Assembly (NCBI GenBank): GCA_033085395.1
Contig: JANQBS010000165.1
Location: 1-64,000, forward strand
Length of the DNA: 64,000 bases
Direction: 5' to 3'
DNA from: Xanthoparmelia taractica
Taxonomy: Eukaryota > Ascomycota > Lecanoromycetes > Lecanorales > Parmeliaceae
In this document: one piece after another, positions 35,505 through 46,110 of the stretch
Layout of the letters: each line of letters begins with the position of its first letter
How positions within the stretch are numbered: position 1 is the stretch's first letter
Made by a program: the position numbers and the translations under genes
The notes under the pieces: model-generated
The model's database searches: none
What the model was told of the DNA's origin: nothing
Seen by the model: only the letters and a program-made list of their open reading frames with translations

Positions 35505-35515
35505 AGGCAAGTATA
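35490..35515. repeat. Perfect 11-bp hairpin at the end of the tandem duplication
   Basis: TATACTTGCCT and AGGCAAGTATA form a perfect stem around a TTTT loop. The first unit of the tandem repeat lacks the right arm. Confidence 0.85.
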
Positions 35516-35821
35516 GAATAAAAATATACGAACAATATGATGAAAAAAATATAAATCCATTAAAAATTGAGATAGGCTACCAGAGTTGCCATGAAGAAAG
35601 GGAGCAAGTATTGGAGCAGAGGGGGCATAAAGGGCAGGGCAGAAGCCTCTCTTCTTTTTGGTTTTCCCATATCCATCCATACTTCCTCGCCATATATACC
35701 AATAGCATACCTTGTCAAAGCACTTCCCCTTATTGAACTCACGTCTACTAGGCCTGAGTGACCTTCACAGCATTTATCAGCACTGAGCAACCTTCAAAGC
35801 ATTGTGCGGCAGCCCGAGAAA

Positions 35822-37065
35822 ATGGTTTCGACATTGGAGCAACAAGACCTTGCTACACTTTTCCCCGGAGTGCAGCCTCTCAGCCATTCCGATCCGGTTC
35901 AGACAGTCTCACTAAGGGATGTGAACAACGAGGACTCGACAACTTATCCTCCACATCAACAGCAACTTCCTTTACCAGCCTTCAATCCAGCAGTAAGTCC
36001 CATGCTGCAATTTCTACATTGGTCTCTAAAAGCTGATACAACTCTCAGAGCACTAATGCCTCCACGCCACCAATTCCAGCTCAGAGCGTTCCACCAGCAC
36101 AAGATCCCAATGTAAGTGCCATACCTCAGACCTTACTCAAGAAGCCCGAGAAGTATAATAACATCCGTTAGTCTAAGATCCCAGTCAAAAAGAGAGGCAG
36201 AGGGTACACAGGAAGAAAAAAGGGAAGACCTAAGGGATCCAAGAACAAGCCGAAAGGCCCTGATCATGGCCTGCCGAAGGTATGTGACATTAGACTGGGC
36301 TTGTTTTATGAGATGAGCCTTCATGCTAATAATCAATCAACAGATGCCTAAGAAAAAGGGAAGACCTCCAGGGTCAAAGAACAAGCATCCACGCGGAGCC
36401 CACAACGCGTATATACCTGGACCAGAGAACAACAATGACTTAATCGAGGAGAGAAGCCAGCAATTACCGATACCAAACTTGAACGGACTGCAGCAAGCTC
36501 CAACTCCACGTGTGGCCGAGAATACAGCTCTCATGGCCACATCAATTCCTACACAGGCTCAGACCACATACCAATACCCTGTCGGATACGCGCCAATAAC
36601 CGACTCCTCAGACCTCTTTGATAACGACGCCGGCTTCGACCAGGCGACCGACGAATGGCACTCTAGCGATGCTCAACCCAACGACATCGAGACTGAGCAT
36701 CTCCTTGCCAACGTCATTACCAGCGAGTTGTCAGCCAATTCTTCGTCCTCCGCCTTAACTCCTCCGCAAGACTTCATGACATCCTCCACATCAGATCCTT
36801 CAGATTTTTTCACGACGCCCTCCAGATCAACTCCTCCATCAGACTTCATGACGTCCTCGGCATCAACTCTCCCAGAAGACTTCATGACACCGAGGGGAAT
36901 GCCCTACTCTCAGCCAACTTCTTCACCTCACGCCAACTCGAATCAGCATGGACAGCCTGACTATGGCTACGGTTATCAGTACTCACCACCGCCGCAGCTT
37001 AATCATGCCTTCGGCAACAGCAACTTCACCTACGGCAACGGCAATATCAACATCAACGTCTACAA

Positions 37066-37097
<32 letters not shown>

Positions 37098-37513
37098 TCT
37101 TCTCGCCGCCCAGCCATTATCCCGAGGGCATGTCGGCATATCCCTGGCCTGCTCAACCTGTAACTAACACGTCCGGATACGGACATACCGACCTTTCAGC
37201 ACCGACAACCTCGCAAGTGTACAATGCGTCAAGCTTGCTTACCGGTACTGACAACGACGTTCTGACGCAACAACCGTACTCCTACATCGATCCAGCTCTG
37301 GATACTGGGCCTCAGAACAACTCACCGCCGCCAGCAACTTCAACACCGCACGACGACAACTTCGCAAGTTTGTTCGACGAGTTTGAGAAGGATTACAACA
37401 ATTTGACAGAGGAGGAAAAGAATGACTTGATCAAGGACAACATCGACAACGTGATACAAGGGGCGAAGGACTTTGTTGCGTCGTCGCTCGAATTGAATGA
37501 CTTTGACTTCTAG
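35822..37513 (+). CDS. AT-hook DNA-binding protein, uncharacterised
   Basis: Exons are 35822-35992, 36049-36111, 36172-36279 and 36344-37513 (503 aa). Three GT-AG introns (56, 60 and 64 bp) are all phase 0. Two AT-hooks are visible, KKGRPKGSKNK in exon 3 and KKKGRPPGSKNK at the start of exon 4. AT-hooks bind the minor groove of AT-rich DNA, so a nuclear chromatin or transcription role is likely. The rest is low complexity: Pro/Ser/Thr-rich with repeated DFMTSS-type units at about 36,765-36,892, and an Asn/Ser run at 37,055-37,100. The acidic C terminus (FASLFDEFEKDYNNLTEEEKND) could be an activation domain. No enzymatic domain is seen. The exon structure is inferred from splice sites and frame. 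Confidence 0.78.
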
Positions 37514-38499
37514 ATGGGACTACTCACATCTCAGAAGCATGATGGAGCGTTATAATGGTTTGCTCATCACTTCTAACATACCCGTTGTGATCTTGAACAT
37601 GGTCGTTGCTAATGTCTGGCTTCAGGAACTTTAATAGTGGGATGGTATGAGGACAGCTTTAGCATCGGACATCAGCATCGGCAACAGCATCGAAGCGAAG
37701 GATTGGATATCAGTGGTGGCTGAGCCGGCTTTACGATAAGAATGGAAATGAACATTGGCATCGCGTTGGGTATTTAACTGCACTGTATTGGTATTGGGCT
37801 ATGGATCGGTGTTGAATGATACTTACTGTATGGTGGACTGACATTCGGAATTGGGATTCTTGATCGGTGGACACTCACTACTGTTGTTAAGATACGAGGA
37901 GACTGTATATAGATTGAATGATATCGACTTTCCTTTTACATCAATGTTCGTTGCTATGAGTACTTGTGTGCTTGATGCTATCTAGGTTGAGGTGAGAAGG
38001 TGTCGGAGAAGAAGAGAGAGTACTTAGACCGGTGGGAAAATCGTGGGGTTAGAAGACGAGACGAGGGAGTATTGAGGCAGGGTATCTTGGATGAATGCTA
38101 TGGGGTTAGTATGAAGGGATAATTCAAACATTTATCAGGACTCCTGGCTTTGTTTTTCTACTCAAGAGATGCGAGATTAGGTGGTGGTTGAAAATGCAGT
38201 ATTGATACCTTGCTGGTGTCTGGCGCCGCTTATTTGTTTTTTGTTTTTTGATTCATTATTATTGTGAGGATGGAATCTATACGTTCATCATCTCGTGATA
38301 TGGTAAGGATATCTACGGCGTTCCCGTCCGTATCTTCCAATGCTCTTATTCTTCCAAGTGCATGGATCCGTGGACCTTTCGGCGTCCGTCGTCTTCGTCA
38401 TGGTCCTCTTTGTCCTCTTCATCGAGTCAACAGCCTTGCTCTCTACATTGCTTCTCCTTCTCATCCTCCCTTGCTGGCTCCTGCTCCTCCTGCTCCTCG
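37514..38499. other. Intergenic between convergent genes; no gene seen
   Basis: This contains the 3' regions of the AT-hook gene and the PRCC-family gene. Small open frames on both strands have no supporting features. Confidence 0.5.
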
Positions 38500-39699
38500 T
38501 CACCAACCATATTTACTTCCCGCCTCCTTTTTATTTCTCCTTCCACTCGCAAACTGCTCTTCCAGCGCATCTTTCTGATTGCTCGCCGCATTCACCAGCT
38601 GTTTCAAGCTGTGCTTGCCCGGAGCGATGCCACGGACGGGATTGTGTTGGACGGTCTCGCCCGCTTGACGGAGGAGTTCGTTCGCAGCGTATTCTTCGTC
38701 GGTGTTGAAATTTACAATATTAGGCGTGGCGGAGGGTTGGGCTTTGTTGGCGTTGTAGTGGCGGCCGAGGAGTTGCCTTTTTGCGGAGGCGGAGAGGTTG
38801 AGGTCAGTGGCTATGGCGTCCAGGGACTGGGGCTGTGGCTGCGTGGGTTCAACTTGTGGGTATGTAGAGTCGGCAGCAGTGTAATTGTTTGGAAGGGGGG
38901 ACTCCTCGGAATATGGGTTTGTAGCAGGTATGGTTGTTGGCTTCTCGGCCTGATATACCATGGGTTGATATGTTCCCTTGATTGCTGATCCGGTACTCGA
39001 CGCTTCATTTGACTCATCTCCGGTAGAGAATAACGAAGCCTTGGTGGCTCCCTTTGGCGGCTGTGTAACCCCTCCGTTTGTGGAATCTGGTGCACGTAGA
39101 CTGTCGGTAGGTGGGACTCTCCTCTTCTGTGCCTTTTTGTTGACAACCGATAAAGGTTTGAACATCGTTGACTTCTTCTTCGGTTCTGCTCCCAATTCGG
39201 GCGTTGGCATATCTGGTGTCCTTTCTGTCCACGAGAATGCTTCGTCTAGATCCGAGCTCTCCACAACTGATCCACCTTCACTACTTTCATCCTTGCTGGT
39301 GCTACCGTCCGCTTTTGGTGCCGGCTCCCTACTGAATGCCGGCGTAGCTCCTGTCTTTAGGTTGACACCGCTGCCTAGCCCGCCTCTTCTTATACCAGCA
39401 ATGCCAGACCCTTCTGCTGTGCGCTTGGGCGCTGGAAGAAAGGAGTTGAATCCGCCCACCCCACCTGATCCGAGCTTAGCCCGCTTCGCAGGAGGTCCTT
39501 GTTCCACATCTCCATTTTGTGTGGTCGCTCTTGTTGGTTCTGGGAGGCTGATTTTGATCTTGTGGGGGTTTGAGCGATCGACGACTTTTTGAAAGCCGGG
39601 CTTGTTGGAGGTCGGGTTAGGTTTAGGAGGTTCTGAATTGGCAATGTTTTCTTCGTTGCTTGAATCAGAATCCGATCCGGAATAGTCGACGAGGGCCAT
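38500..39699 (-). CDS. PRCC-family protein (mitotic checkpoint regulator, MAD2B-interacting family)
   Basis: A single exon encodes 399 aa. The start MALVDYSGSDSDSSNEE and the C-terminal block (NPVRGIAPGKHSLKQLVNAA, then ALEEQFASGRR and a KYGW end) are the hallmarks of the PRCC family. The human member interacts with MAD2B and is found with splicing factors. The fungal role is little known and is presumed nuclear. The middle is disordered and Pro/Ser/Thr-rich. The N-terminal acidic-serine segment could be a phosphorylation target. The gene is divergent from SIN1, with 271 bp between starts. Confidence 0.9.
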   Translation of the reverse strand: MALVDYSGSDSDSSNEENIANSEPPKPNPTSNKPGFQKVVDRSNPHKIKISLPEPTRATTQNGDVEQGPPAKRAKLGSGGVGGFNSFLPAPKRTAEGSGIAGIRRGGLGSGVNLKTGATPAFSREPAPKADGSTSKDESSEGGSVVESSDLDEAFSWTERTPDMPTPELGAEPKKKSTMFKPLSVVNKKAQKRRVPPTDSLRAPDSTNGGVTQPPKGATKASLFSTGDESNEASSTGSAIKGTYQPMVYQAEKPTTIPATNPYSEESPLPNNYTAADSTYPQVEPTQPQPQSLDAIATDLNLSASAKRQLLGRHYNANKAQPSATPNIVNFNTDEEYAANELLRQAGETVQHNPVRGIAPGKHSLKQLVNAASNQKDALEEQFASGRRNKKEAGSKYGW

Positions 39700-39970
39700 T
39701 GTTCACGTCTTTCCAACAATATTTTCTCCAATGCCTGTCAAGCCTCTTACTGACTCGAAATGTTTTGGAACCCCGCGGTAAATTACCCGCTTGCCGCGCT
39801 CTCCTTCATTTACTTTACTCTACCACTGACCAGACGAGCTAGACTGCCATCTGCATTGCATAAGGAGGTTCGGTGGTCTTGCGAGCTACGCCAACGCTAG
39901 TCGAAATCCTCGTAAGAAGAGGGAGATGGAACTTTCTAAGATCAGGTGAACAGGATATACTTTTCATCAG
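39700..39970. promoter_or_regulatory. Short divergent promoter between PRCC-family gene and SIN1
   Basis: 271 bp separate the two start codons. A TTACCCG heptamer at 39,783-39,789 equals the yeast Reb1 core site. Whether it functions here is unknown. Confidence 0.45.
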
Positions 39971-42644
39971 ATGGCTTTGCTACAGAACGAAGAGTATGTA
40001 TATCTTGTGTTACAATCGCAGGATTCAGCAGAGAAATTGGTCGTCCCTCTGGTCGTACTACATGAGAAGAGAGTCTCATGAGCAATGAGTGGTCTTTAGA
40101 GTGCTCCTATTCTGACCGCCTAACAGCTTTCTTATCTGGCAGCTACGGACATCGTACTTGGCCCATAACAAGGATGGCATTGGCGAGCGTCTCATCAATG
40201 TTGATTCTAGTGTTCTCAATGATCCCAGTTTCCGTGCGGCAGGGTGGACCTCCAACATCGCGGACATCAATAGAACTTATTCTCCGCCAATCCCAACTAC
40301 CGTTTCATCCGACTACTTTGCTGCGCCTCCGAGATCTGCTGGCATTGCCCCCGCGGGCTTTGGCGATGAGGAAGAGGAAGGCGGTATAGTGACCGGACGT
40401 GGGAGTACTGACACCATTGGTCCTGGTCCCAACGTCAGGCGAAGACGACTTCGTGAGCAGCACGATGAAGATGACAGCAGTGATCTGAGCGACGAGAGTG
40501 ACGACGACGCTGAAGGCAGTAGACGGTAGTACATTCAGCTGCTCACTCTCGGCACCTTAGTACTAACTGCAAGCCGAAGGGCTGCGCAGCAGATCAAGTT
40601 CGCAAAGATGCCCGTGAGGAACCGATCGGGTTCGTCACCCATCCGCAGCTCTTTTGCGAAAGATTCAGTCGAGGTTCTCATCACATCACCATCCCGGCGG
40701 TCACACGAGGGTAGACTGCGGAGCGGGTCTTTGACGGGCGTGGAGGCTGTGAAGGAGAGGGCTAGAAGGGACACAACTACCAGCAGCGATATGTCATCCG
40801 AGAACGAGCTAGATCCTTCAATTCTCAGAGCAAGACGCAAGCCAGCCAACCCTGTTAAGGCAGCGAAAGCTGGTAGCCTATTAACTGAGAAGCACAAGGA
40901 AGATGAGCGGCAGCAGATGCGCATTTTGACCACCACGATCAATGAAGATTCGGAAGCAGAGTCAGACAGAAGCGATCTCTCATCGGAATTTGCAGAAACC
41001 GCCGACTCAGAATCGCTCTTGGATGACATTGATTCCCCCTCTTTAGCTGATATGCCAGCAGAAATGGACGTTAACAAGGAGTCTCCCAGCAAGCCGAAGT
41101 ATGCATCAGCACCTCTTCTTCAACCGCTCCCTCCAGCGCGGCCCATCAGTACTATCCAACCTGTTAGTCTTTTGGGACAAGCTTTGAGAGCTGGAAAAGC
41201 CAAGCCCAAGAACCCTGTGGAGGCTTTCGCGAGGCTATCCGGAAAAGGAGCTTTGGACCCTCTTAACATTCGAATCTATGCACCTTTCTCAGAGTCACCC
41301 AACAAGCCCTTTGAAATGCCCTTGCTGAAGAATGTCCAAGCCACTGACTCTGGAGAAATCCCACAAGTCACCGTGGCAGATGCAATTGGCCTGAGCTTGT
41401 GGAGATACCGTGAGGAAGGTCTCAAACCTCCTATTGAGGAGTCCAAGCTCAATGTTAACTTTTGGGTACTGCGAATGGTCGAAGACGGGGAAGTTGAATA
41501 TGATTTTCCTCCTTTAAATCGAACGCAGCCCATTGCTGCTTTCACGTCTAACAACAATCGCGGTCCTCGAGGAAGATCTCGGGAGAAGCCATATGACGAG
41601 TTTGCTCTGGTGGAGGCTACTCAAGCTCAAATTCAGGAGAACAAGAAGCTCACTCCCAAGTTCGACAGATTGTTGGAAGCAACCAAAGTGGATGCATCCG
41701 AAGCTGTTTCACAGCGCCTTAGTCAGACCGAGAGAAAAGAAAACCCCCCTCCTCCGACAGTACTTCGAAAACCAGCGCCGGTGCCAGCAGACAAGCCAGC
41801 CTTTCCTTCAATCCACTCGACCCCTCGAACGGGTCCACCAAAGATGCTCAAAATCCATTTCACAAGTCTCGAAGCTTTCAGCCAGATCAGCACCATTGAA
41901 GTTACTACAGACACTTACCTCGCGGAGGTCCTAGATATCGTCTGCAAAAGATGGAAGCTTGACAAATCTTACCACATCCTGAAAGTAACCGGCACCAATA
42001 CTATTGCCCCCGTAGATAGGATTGTCGAATCTCTCGGTTCTCGTACAGAGCTCGATCTTGTACGCAGACGGTTTGCAAATGATGGCGCTCTCGGTCTTGC
42101 AGGGTCGCCGGGCAGTAGTTCGCCTAACGCACCCTTGATCCTGGCAGCGGAAACGCCGGCAAAGGGACAAAGGAAGGGAAAATTGATGCATCCGCTGGCA
42201 CAGAACTCAGAAATGCTGAACAGTACTGCTAAGTACAAGAAGTACAACGTCATCAGAAAGCAACCTATGTCTTTTGCGCCTTCGCATCAACGAATACTGC
42301 TGATGGACGAGGATTACATGCATATCCTACCTGGGGAGACAGGGAAGACATTGTTCGATAACAGTGTGAAGACAAGCCGGGTGCCGTTCAGTATGATTGT
42401 AGGTTGTAAAGTTAGTAGGAGACATCCGAAGACTTTCCGGGTGAGTCGTTGCTCCACCTTTATGTTGCGATGTCCTACTTGCTGACTCTCTGTGATCCTC
42501 TAGGTGATCATCATAAGAGACAAGGATGATACGAAACGTTATGATTTCGAGGCACAAAGCACCATCGATGCTGCGGAAATTGTGGAAGAGATCAGAAAGG
42601 GCATGGAACCCTATGACCAGCAGCACCAACAAACGATGGGGTGA
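39971..42644 (+). CDS. SIN1: Sin1/Avo1, TORC2 subunit (stress-activated MAP kinase-interacting protein)
   Basis: Exons are 39971-39993, 40127-40525, 40574-42440 and 42504-42644 (809 aa). Introns are 133, 48 and 63 bp. The 23-bp first exon (MALLQNE and part of a codon) joins to DFLIWQLRTSYLAH, the expected Sin1 N terminus. Sin1 recruits substrates such as AGC kinases to TOR complex 2 at the plasma membrane. Visible parts are the N-terminal GIGERLINVD block, the RRAAQQIKFAKMPVRNRSGS motif around residue 141, a CRIM domain at about 350-500, a ubiquitin-like/Ras-binding-like segment at about 563-645 (MLKIHFTSLEAFS..), and a C-terminal PH domain from about residue 700. The long middle is serine/acid-rich and disordered. 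The gene ends 42 bp before the convergent phosphatase stop. Confidence 0.92.
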
Positions 42645-42686
42645 TGTGATGTCTGGATCGATCGCTGATGAGCACAATTCAATGCG

Positions 42687-43463
42687 TTATGAGGCCTCCG
42701 CGGCTACAATGCCCACGCTCCTCTTCCACTCTGCATACGGCGCCTTATCTCTCCTCTCTCCATCTACGATCTGTTCAACGCCGTATTCACACGCCTCCCA
42801 CACCCTCAGCTGCTCACAGAAACCGCGATTTGGGCTCGCCATCGGTCTCTTCCCTTTCACGAAGATCTGCGCCTCAGAGAAGCCCACGCCCCATGTTCGC
42901 ATTACTACAGACTTCTTAGCCTCGTTGCTCGCGGCGCATACATTCGCGTAATCCAAAATGGACAGGAAGATCGAGACATACGATAAGCCATGACCAAAGT
43001 CACACTTCGACTGATCCCCATCCTGCAATGCACGAGTACCTTCTTCCCCTCCGCCCTCTTCTCCTCAATCAAATCGCATGTTGAGCCAAAGATAGAAAGC
43101 AGATCTTCGGCCGGTCTGTCATCTTTGTTGAACCGTGTTGTCACGATGCCCATGTCTAGATGCTCTTGGAGCGTCGGGGGCGACAGGTCGGAGCTCATGA
43201 TTGTGAGCACGAAGGTTATGTTGGTAGAGCGGAGGGAGTCGATGTTTGAGGCAGCAAGACAGCTAAAGACGTGTAAGGCACTTTACTTGACTACGGCGCC
43301 CGTGGTATAGCTGTCGTCCAACTTGGAGAGAAGGCGAAAACACTTACCCACCGAGATAGAGACTTGGCAGTATTTCTGTTAGCGAGAGGGAAACGCAGCA
43401 GTTCCATAACGCTTTCTCTATCATGGCCTTGCTGACAATGTTCCTGGTTTCTAGATCAGACAT
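42687..43463 (-). CDS. Dual-specificity protein phosphatase
   Basis: Coding exons on the minus strand are 43463-43348, 43262-42982 and 42904-42687 (204 aa). Introns are 85 and 77 bp. The joins restore the family consensus ILPSLYLGG|CLAAS and SRSVTLVMAY|LMRTWGVGF. The catalytic loop HCRMGISRS contains the CX5R signature, with the general-acid Asp probably in the DDRPAEDLL region. GFCEQLRVWE near the end is typical of small DUSPs. It should dephosphorylate Tyr and Ser/Thr of signalling proteins such as MAP kinases, but the substrate cannot be told. The coding end is only 42 bp from the SIN1 stop, so the 3' untranslated regions probably overlap. Confidence 0.88.
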
Positions 43464-44315
43464 GATTACGGTATTATGGTTTCTTGCGAATTTTGGGTCT
43501 TAGATGGTTGTTTTGTTAAGTTGTTAGTGAGAAAGTCGCGTGTCATGGAACTCATCTTTCACCGCCTGGGCACGTGACCGTAGGTCGCGCGAAAGCCGGA
43601 TATTCGTAGGGCTGCAGCCGGCTCTTCTCCGATCAAAGGTGCAGCTCGACGACGGTTCGACACAAGCAGGTCAACACAGTCTGGCTGTTGGCAAGAGTCT
43701 TACTACCCGTACTTGCAGTTGTCTCAATAAAGACTTTGGAGTTTAGACGCCACTGATGTTATTGAATTTTTGGCAGAGTGTTCTGAGAAAATCACTACTT
43801 TATTGTACAGCATTTCTCTTAGCCCTAACCCTAATATCTACGGGGGGAGATCTTAAGTGGCGTAGACAAATTTCTCTCAAAAAAACTCTGCCAAGGTATC
43901 ACGAGGAGGAAGAAAAAATACGCTCAATCATATACTCTCCTACTATGGTTATTTCGAAGGTTGGAAAATATGAGAAGAAAAGCCTACAAGGAACAAAGCT
44001 CTTATTCACGCATACTTTTTTCCCGCGGAAATGTAGTCAGATTTTCTGTGATTTCTCTGTCTGTAGTTTTTTCTTGTTATGTAGATATTAACGTTTAGGA
44101 GTAAATCGCAGGCAGAATTTCCTCCAAGGCTCGCGGCACCAAAATTTTCCATCTTACGAGGAGGCGCTGAGTTCGCGCATCTTTTGTATGTCCTATGGGC
44201 ATGGTTCTTAAGCGGGGTTTGGTATCTCGCATAAGAGTGCTTGCCCAGAAGCAAAATCATCCACTGCACGTTTCGTGGAAAAGTCCCATCGACAGGCCAG
44301 GATCGCGCTTGAGCA
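43464..44315. other. Intergenic containing a small inverted-repeat element
   Basis: No gene is supported. A 125-bp segment with terminal inverted repeats lies at 43,770-43,894. A CACGTG hexamer occurs near 43,571. The left part is the promoter side of the phosphatase gene, the right part the 3' side of the neurochondrin-family gene. Confidence 0.5.
43770..43894. mobile_element. MITE-like element with about 24-bp terminal inverted repeats
   Basis: The left end reads TTGGCAGAGTGTTCTGAGA. The right end, read on the other strand, gives TTGGCAGAGTTTTTTTGAGA. The outer ten bases are identical and the next about 14 match with gaps. The interior contains CCCTAACCCTAA, similar to telomere repeats. 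No clear target duplication is visible, so insertion is not proven. Confidence 0.55.
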
Positions 44316-45860
44316 TCAAAAGCTCAGACTATCCAACCCCTGCACCACTTCTTCTAGACCATCCCTGATCCCACTGTCCGCACCATCCACTTTCGTCAAT
44401 AGTGCTTCCACATATTCTCGTAACTCGGCGACGACATCTCTTCTCCGACTCTTGACGCCCCGAGGCGCCCGTACCATGAGCTCTACCGCGAGCTGACAAA
44501 TGGCCACACCCAGTTCCAGGTCTGCCGTGTCGGGTGCATGTACGACTGTTTCGCGAGCTAGTTCGACGATAGACATCCATTCCTCTTTTGCCGGCCCAGT
44601 GACGTCGGCTTCAACTACTGCTAACAGTACGCGAACAATCTCGATACCTCGTACGTGCTCCGAGGGAATGCCCAATAAGTTTCCCAGGTCGTCAGCGAGG
44701 ACGGCCCAACCTTCTTCGCGGAGGAAAGCTTCGACGCCTTCGGGAGTTTCGATGATGCCTTCAAGAGAAAGCAACACGGGATACCGGAAGTCCTGATTAG
44801 ATGTATCCCTGTACAAGGCAAGGAGAACATCCATTATGCCGGAGGCTTCTCGGCGAAGAGCGTCGTTTTCTTCATTACGGAGCCACAGGGACAATGCACG
44901 AAGCTGTGAGAGCGTTAAAGGGTCTTTTGAGATTCCACTTGATGTGTCCCAAGCTATTGGAAGGCGTTTAGTTGATCCTTGACTAGGATTCCGAGCGGAG
45001 GGATGAAGACCAGCGGCGCCTGCCGTGGAGGAGTCATAGCGGTCACGGAGATGTTCGATAGTCAGAGACATTACTTCTGAGATGTTCGCTCGAAGCTTCA
45101 TGAGGAGGTCGACAGGCATAGGCGCCGAGAATGCAGGACCTGAGCCCCCATCGTCGTCATCACTGTCCATGGCCTCAAGGCTTTGCAAAAGGAAGCCGAT
45201 AAAGGCAGAGACTATGTCGTAGGCTCTGGCTATACGCTCTGAGATATCAGGGTACTCGGCAGAATGTAGCTTTTCTTGTAGGGATGGAATGGTAGAGCGA
45301 ATATCGATGAGTAGTACTGTGACGAACATGTAAGACTTTGTTTTCTCATCCGGTTTCTCATCTTTGTCTCCGGCCCTAAAAACCACCTGCGAGCCTTCCA
45401 TTGTCGTTGCTAGCATAGCGAGTATTTGCATTATCTGGTTGGTTGTCTCTGGAGGCGTAGAACGTAGAGCAGACATCAGTAGTGGCACTCGGCCACCAAA
45501 CCGGCCATCCTTCTCTGGAGCGTCCAAAACTGTCAAAAAGGCGTGTAGTACTGCCACCGCCAACGCAACCATATTACCGGCTTCTTCGTTTGTTCTCTTG
45601 CCCTCCGGCTTGGCCTTCAAAAGTCGATCCAGGAATTTAACGGGTATTGCATGCCAGCATTGTTCGACCAACGCCCGTGAACCCTCCTCTTCTGTGCTAC
45701 TTTGTTGGCTGAATTCCTGTTCAAGCAAAGGTTTCAGTAGGGCCAGCCCGACGAAGCGGGAGGTATCATCCTTTGCTTTGAGAAGTTCCAGCGCCTTTTC
45801 GAGGTCTTTAGGGAGAGGACTAACGGCTGGCGGTCGGGTCATTTCGGGGATTTGAGCCAT
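44316..45860 (-). CDS. Neurochondrin-family protein
   Basis: A single exon encodes 514 aa from the ATG at 45,860 (MAQIPEMTRPPAV), which has A at -3 and G at +4. In-frame ATGs at 45,872 and 45,935 would extend it by 4 or 25 residues. The sequence is alpha-helical, ARM-like repeat protein, with the family N-terminal block LEKALELLKAKDDTSRFVGL and the block LPIAWDTSSGI..DPLTLSQ in the middle. A YP(V)LLSLEGIIETPEGVEAFL-like helix lies in the C-terminal half. Neurochondrin is known mainly from animals. The fungal function is unknown and is probably a cytosolic scaffold. The choice of start matters because a second open frame ends at 45,892, just upstream. Confidence 0.85.
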   Translation of the reverse strand: MAQIPEMTRPPAVSPLPKDLEKALELLKAKDDTSRFVGLALLKPLLEQEFSQQSSTEEEGSRALVEQCWHAIPVKFLDRLLKAKPEGKRTNEEAGNMVALAVAVLHAFLTVLDAPEKDGRFGGRVPLLMSALRSTPPETTNQIMQILAMLATTMEGSQVVFRAGDKDEKPDEKTKSYMFVTVLLIDIRSTIPSLQEKLHSAEYPDISERIARAYDIVSAFIGFLLQSLEAMDSDDDDGGSGPAFSAPMPVDLLMKLRANISEVMSLTIEHLRDRYDSSTAGAAGLHPSARNPSQGSTKRLPIAWDTSSGISKDPLTLSQLRALSLWLRNEENDALRREASGIMDVLLALYRDTSNQDFRYPVLLSLEGIIETPEGVEAFLREEGWAVLADDLGNLLGIPSEHVRGIEIVRVLLAVVEADVTGPAKEEWMSIVELARETVVHAPDTADLELGVAICQLAVELMVRAPRGVKSRRRDVVAELREYVEALLTKVDGADSGIRDGLEEVVQGLDSLSF

Positions 45861-45891
45861 AATTCCTTTCATATCAGGCTTCTGTGAGGCT

Positions 45892-46110
45892 TCAACCGTG
45901 CTGTCTTTGGGCGTTTTGATCTGCGGGTTGAGCATTATTCTGTGGAGGAGGCTCCTCTTGTTCTCCGTTTATGAAGTCGCGGACTAGGGCTCTGGCATTT
46001 GGAAATTTGTGGGAAATGTTGACGACACTGTCCCAACAGTGGAATACACCCCACGCAATGACTGCAAGCTGGATGATTGCATATTCTTGCTTCGAAAGAT
46101 AGAGCTCCAT
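45892..46110 (-). CDS. Small single-pass membrane protein, hypothetical
   Basis: This 72-codon ORF has a hydrophobic segment at about residues 10-30 (YAIIQLAVIAWGVFHCWDSV), a short polar stretch and a disordered Gln/Pro/Asn-rich tail. Its stop is 31 bp upstream of the preferred neurochondrin start and inside the longer version of that ORF. It starts 147 bp from bL12m on the other strand. The size suggests a small organelle membrane subunit, but I recognise no family. It could also be a long upstream ORF or a 5' exon of the neurochondrin transcript. Confidence 0.5.
   Translation of the reverse strand: MELYLSKQEYAIIQLAVIAWGVFHCWDSVVNISHKFPNARALVRDFINGEQEEPPPQNNAQPADQNAQRQHG

Larger units (their letters stand above)
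35031..35821. promoter_or_regulatory. Upstream region of the AT-hook gene with an 83-bp tandem duplication
   Basis: No gene is seen. Two 83-bp units lie head to tail (35339-35421 and 35422-35504), and the second ends in a perfect hairpin. The region is the likely 3' end of MDN1 plus the promoter and leader of the AT-hook gene. Confidence 0.6.

Noticed and set aside
43823..43834. CCCTAACCCTAA as an interstitial telomere
   Set aside because: Only two units. More simply part of the small inverted-repeat element.
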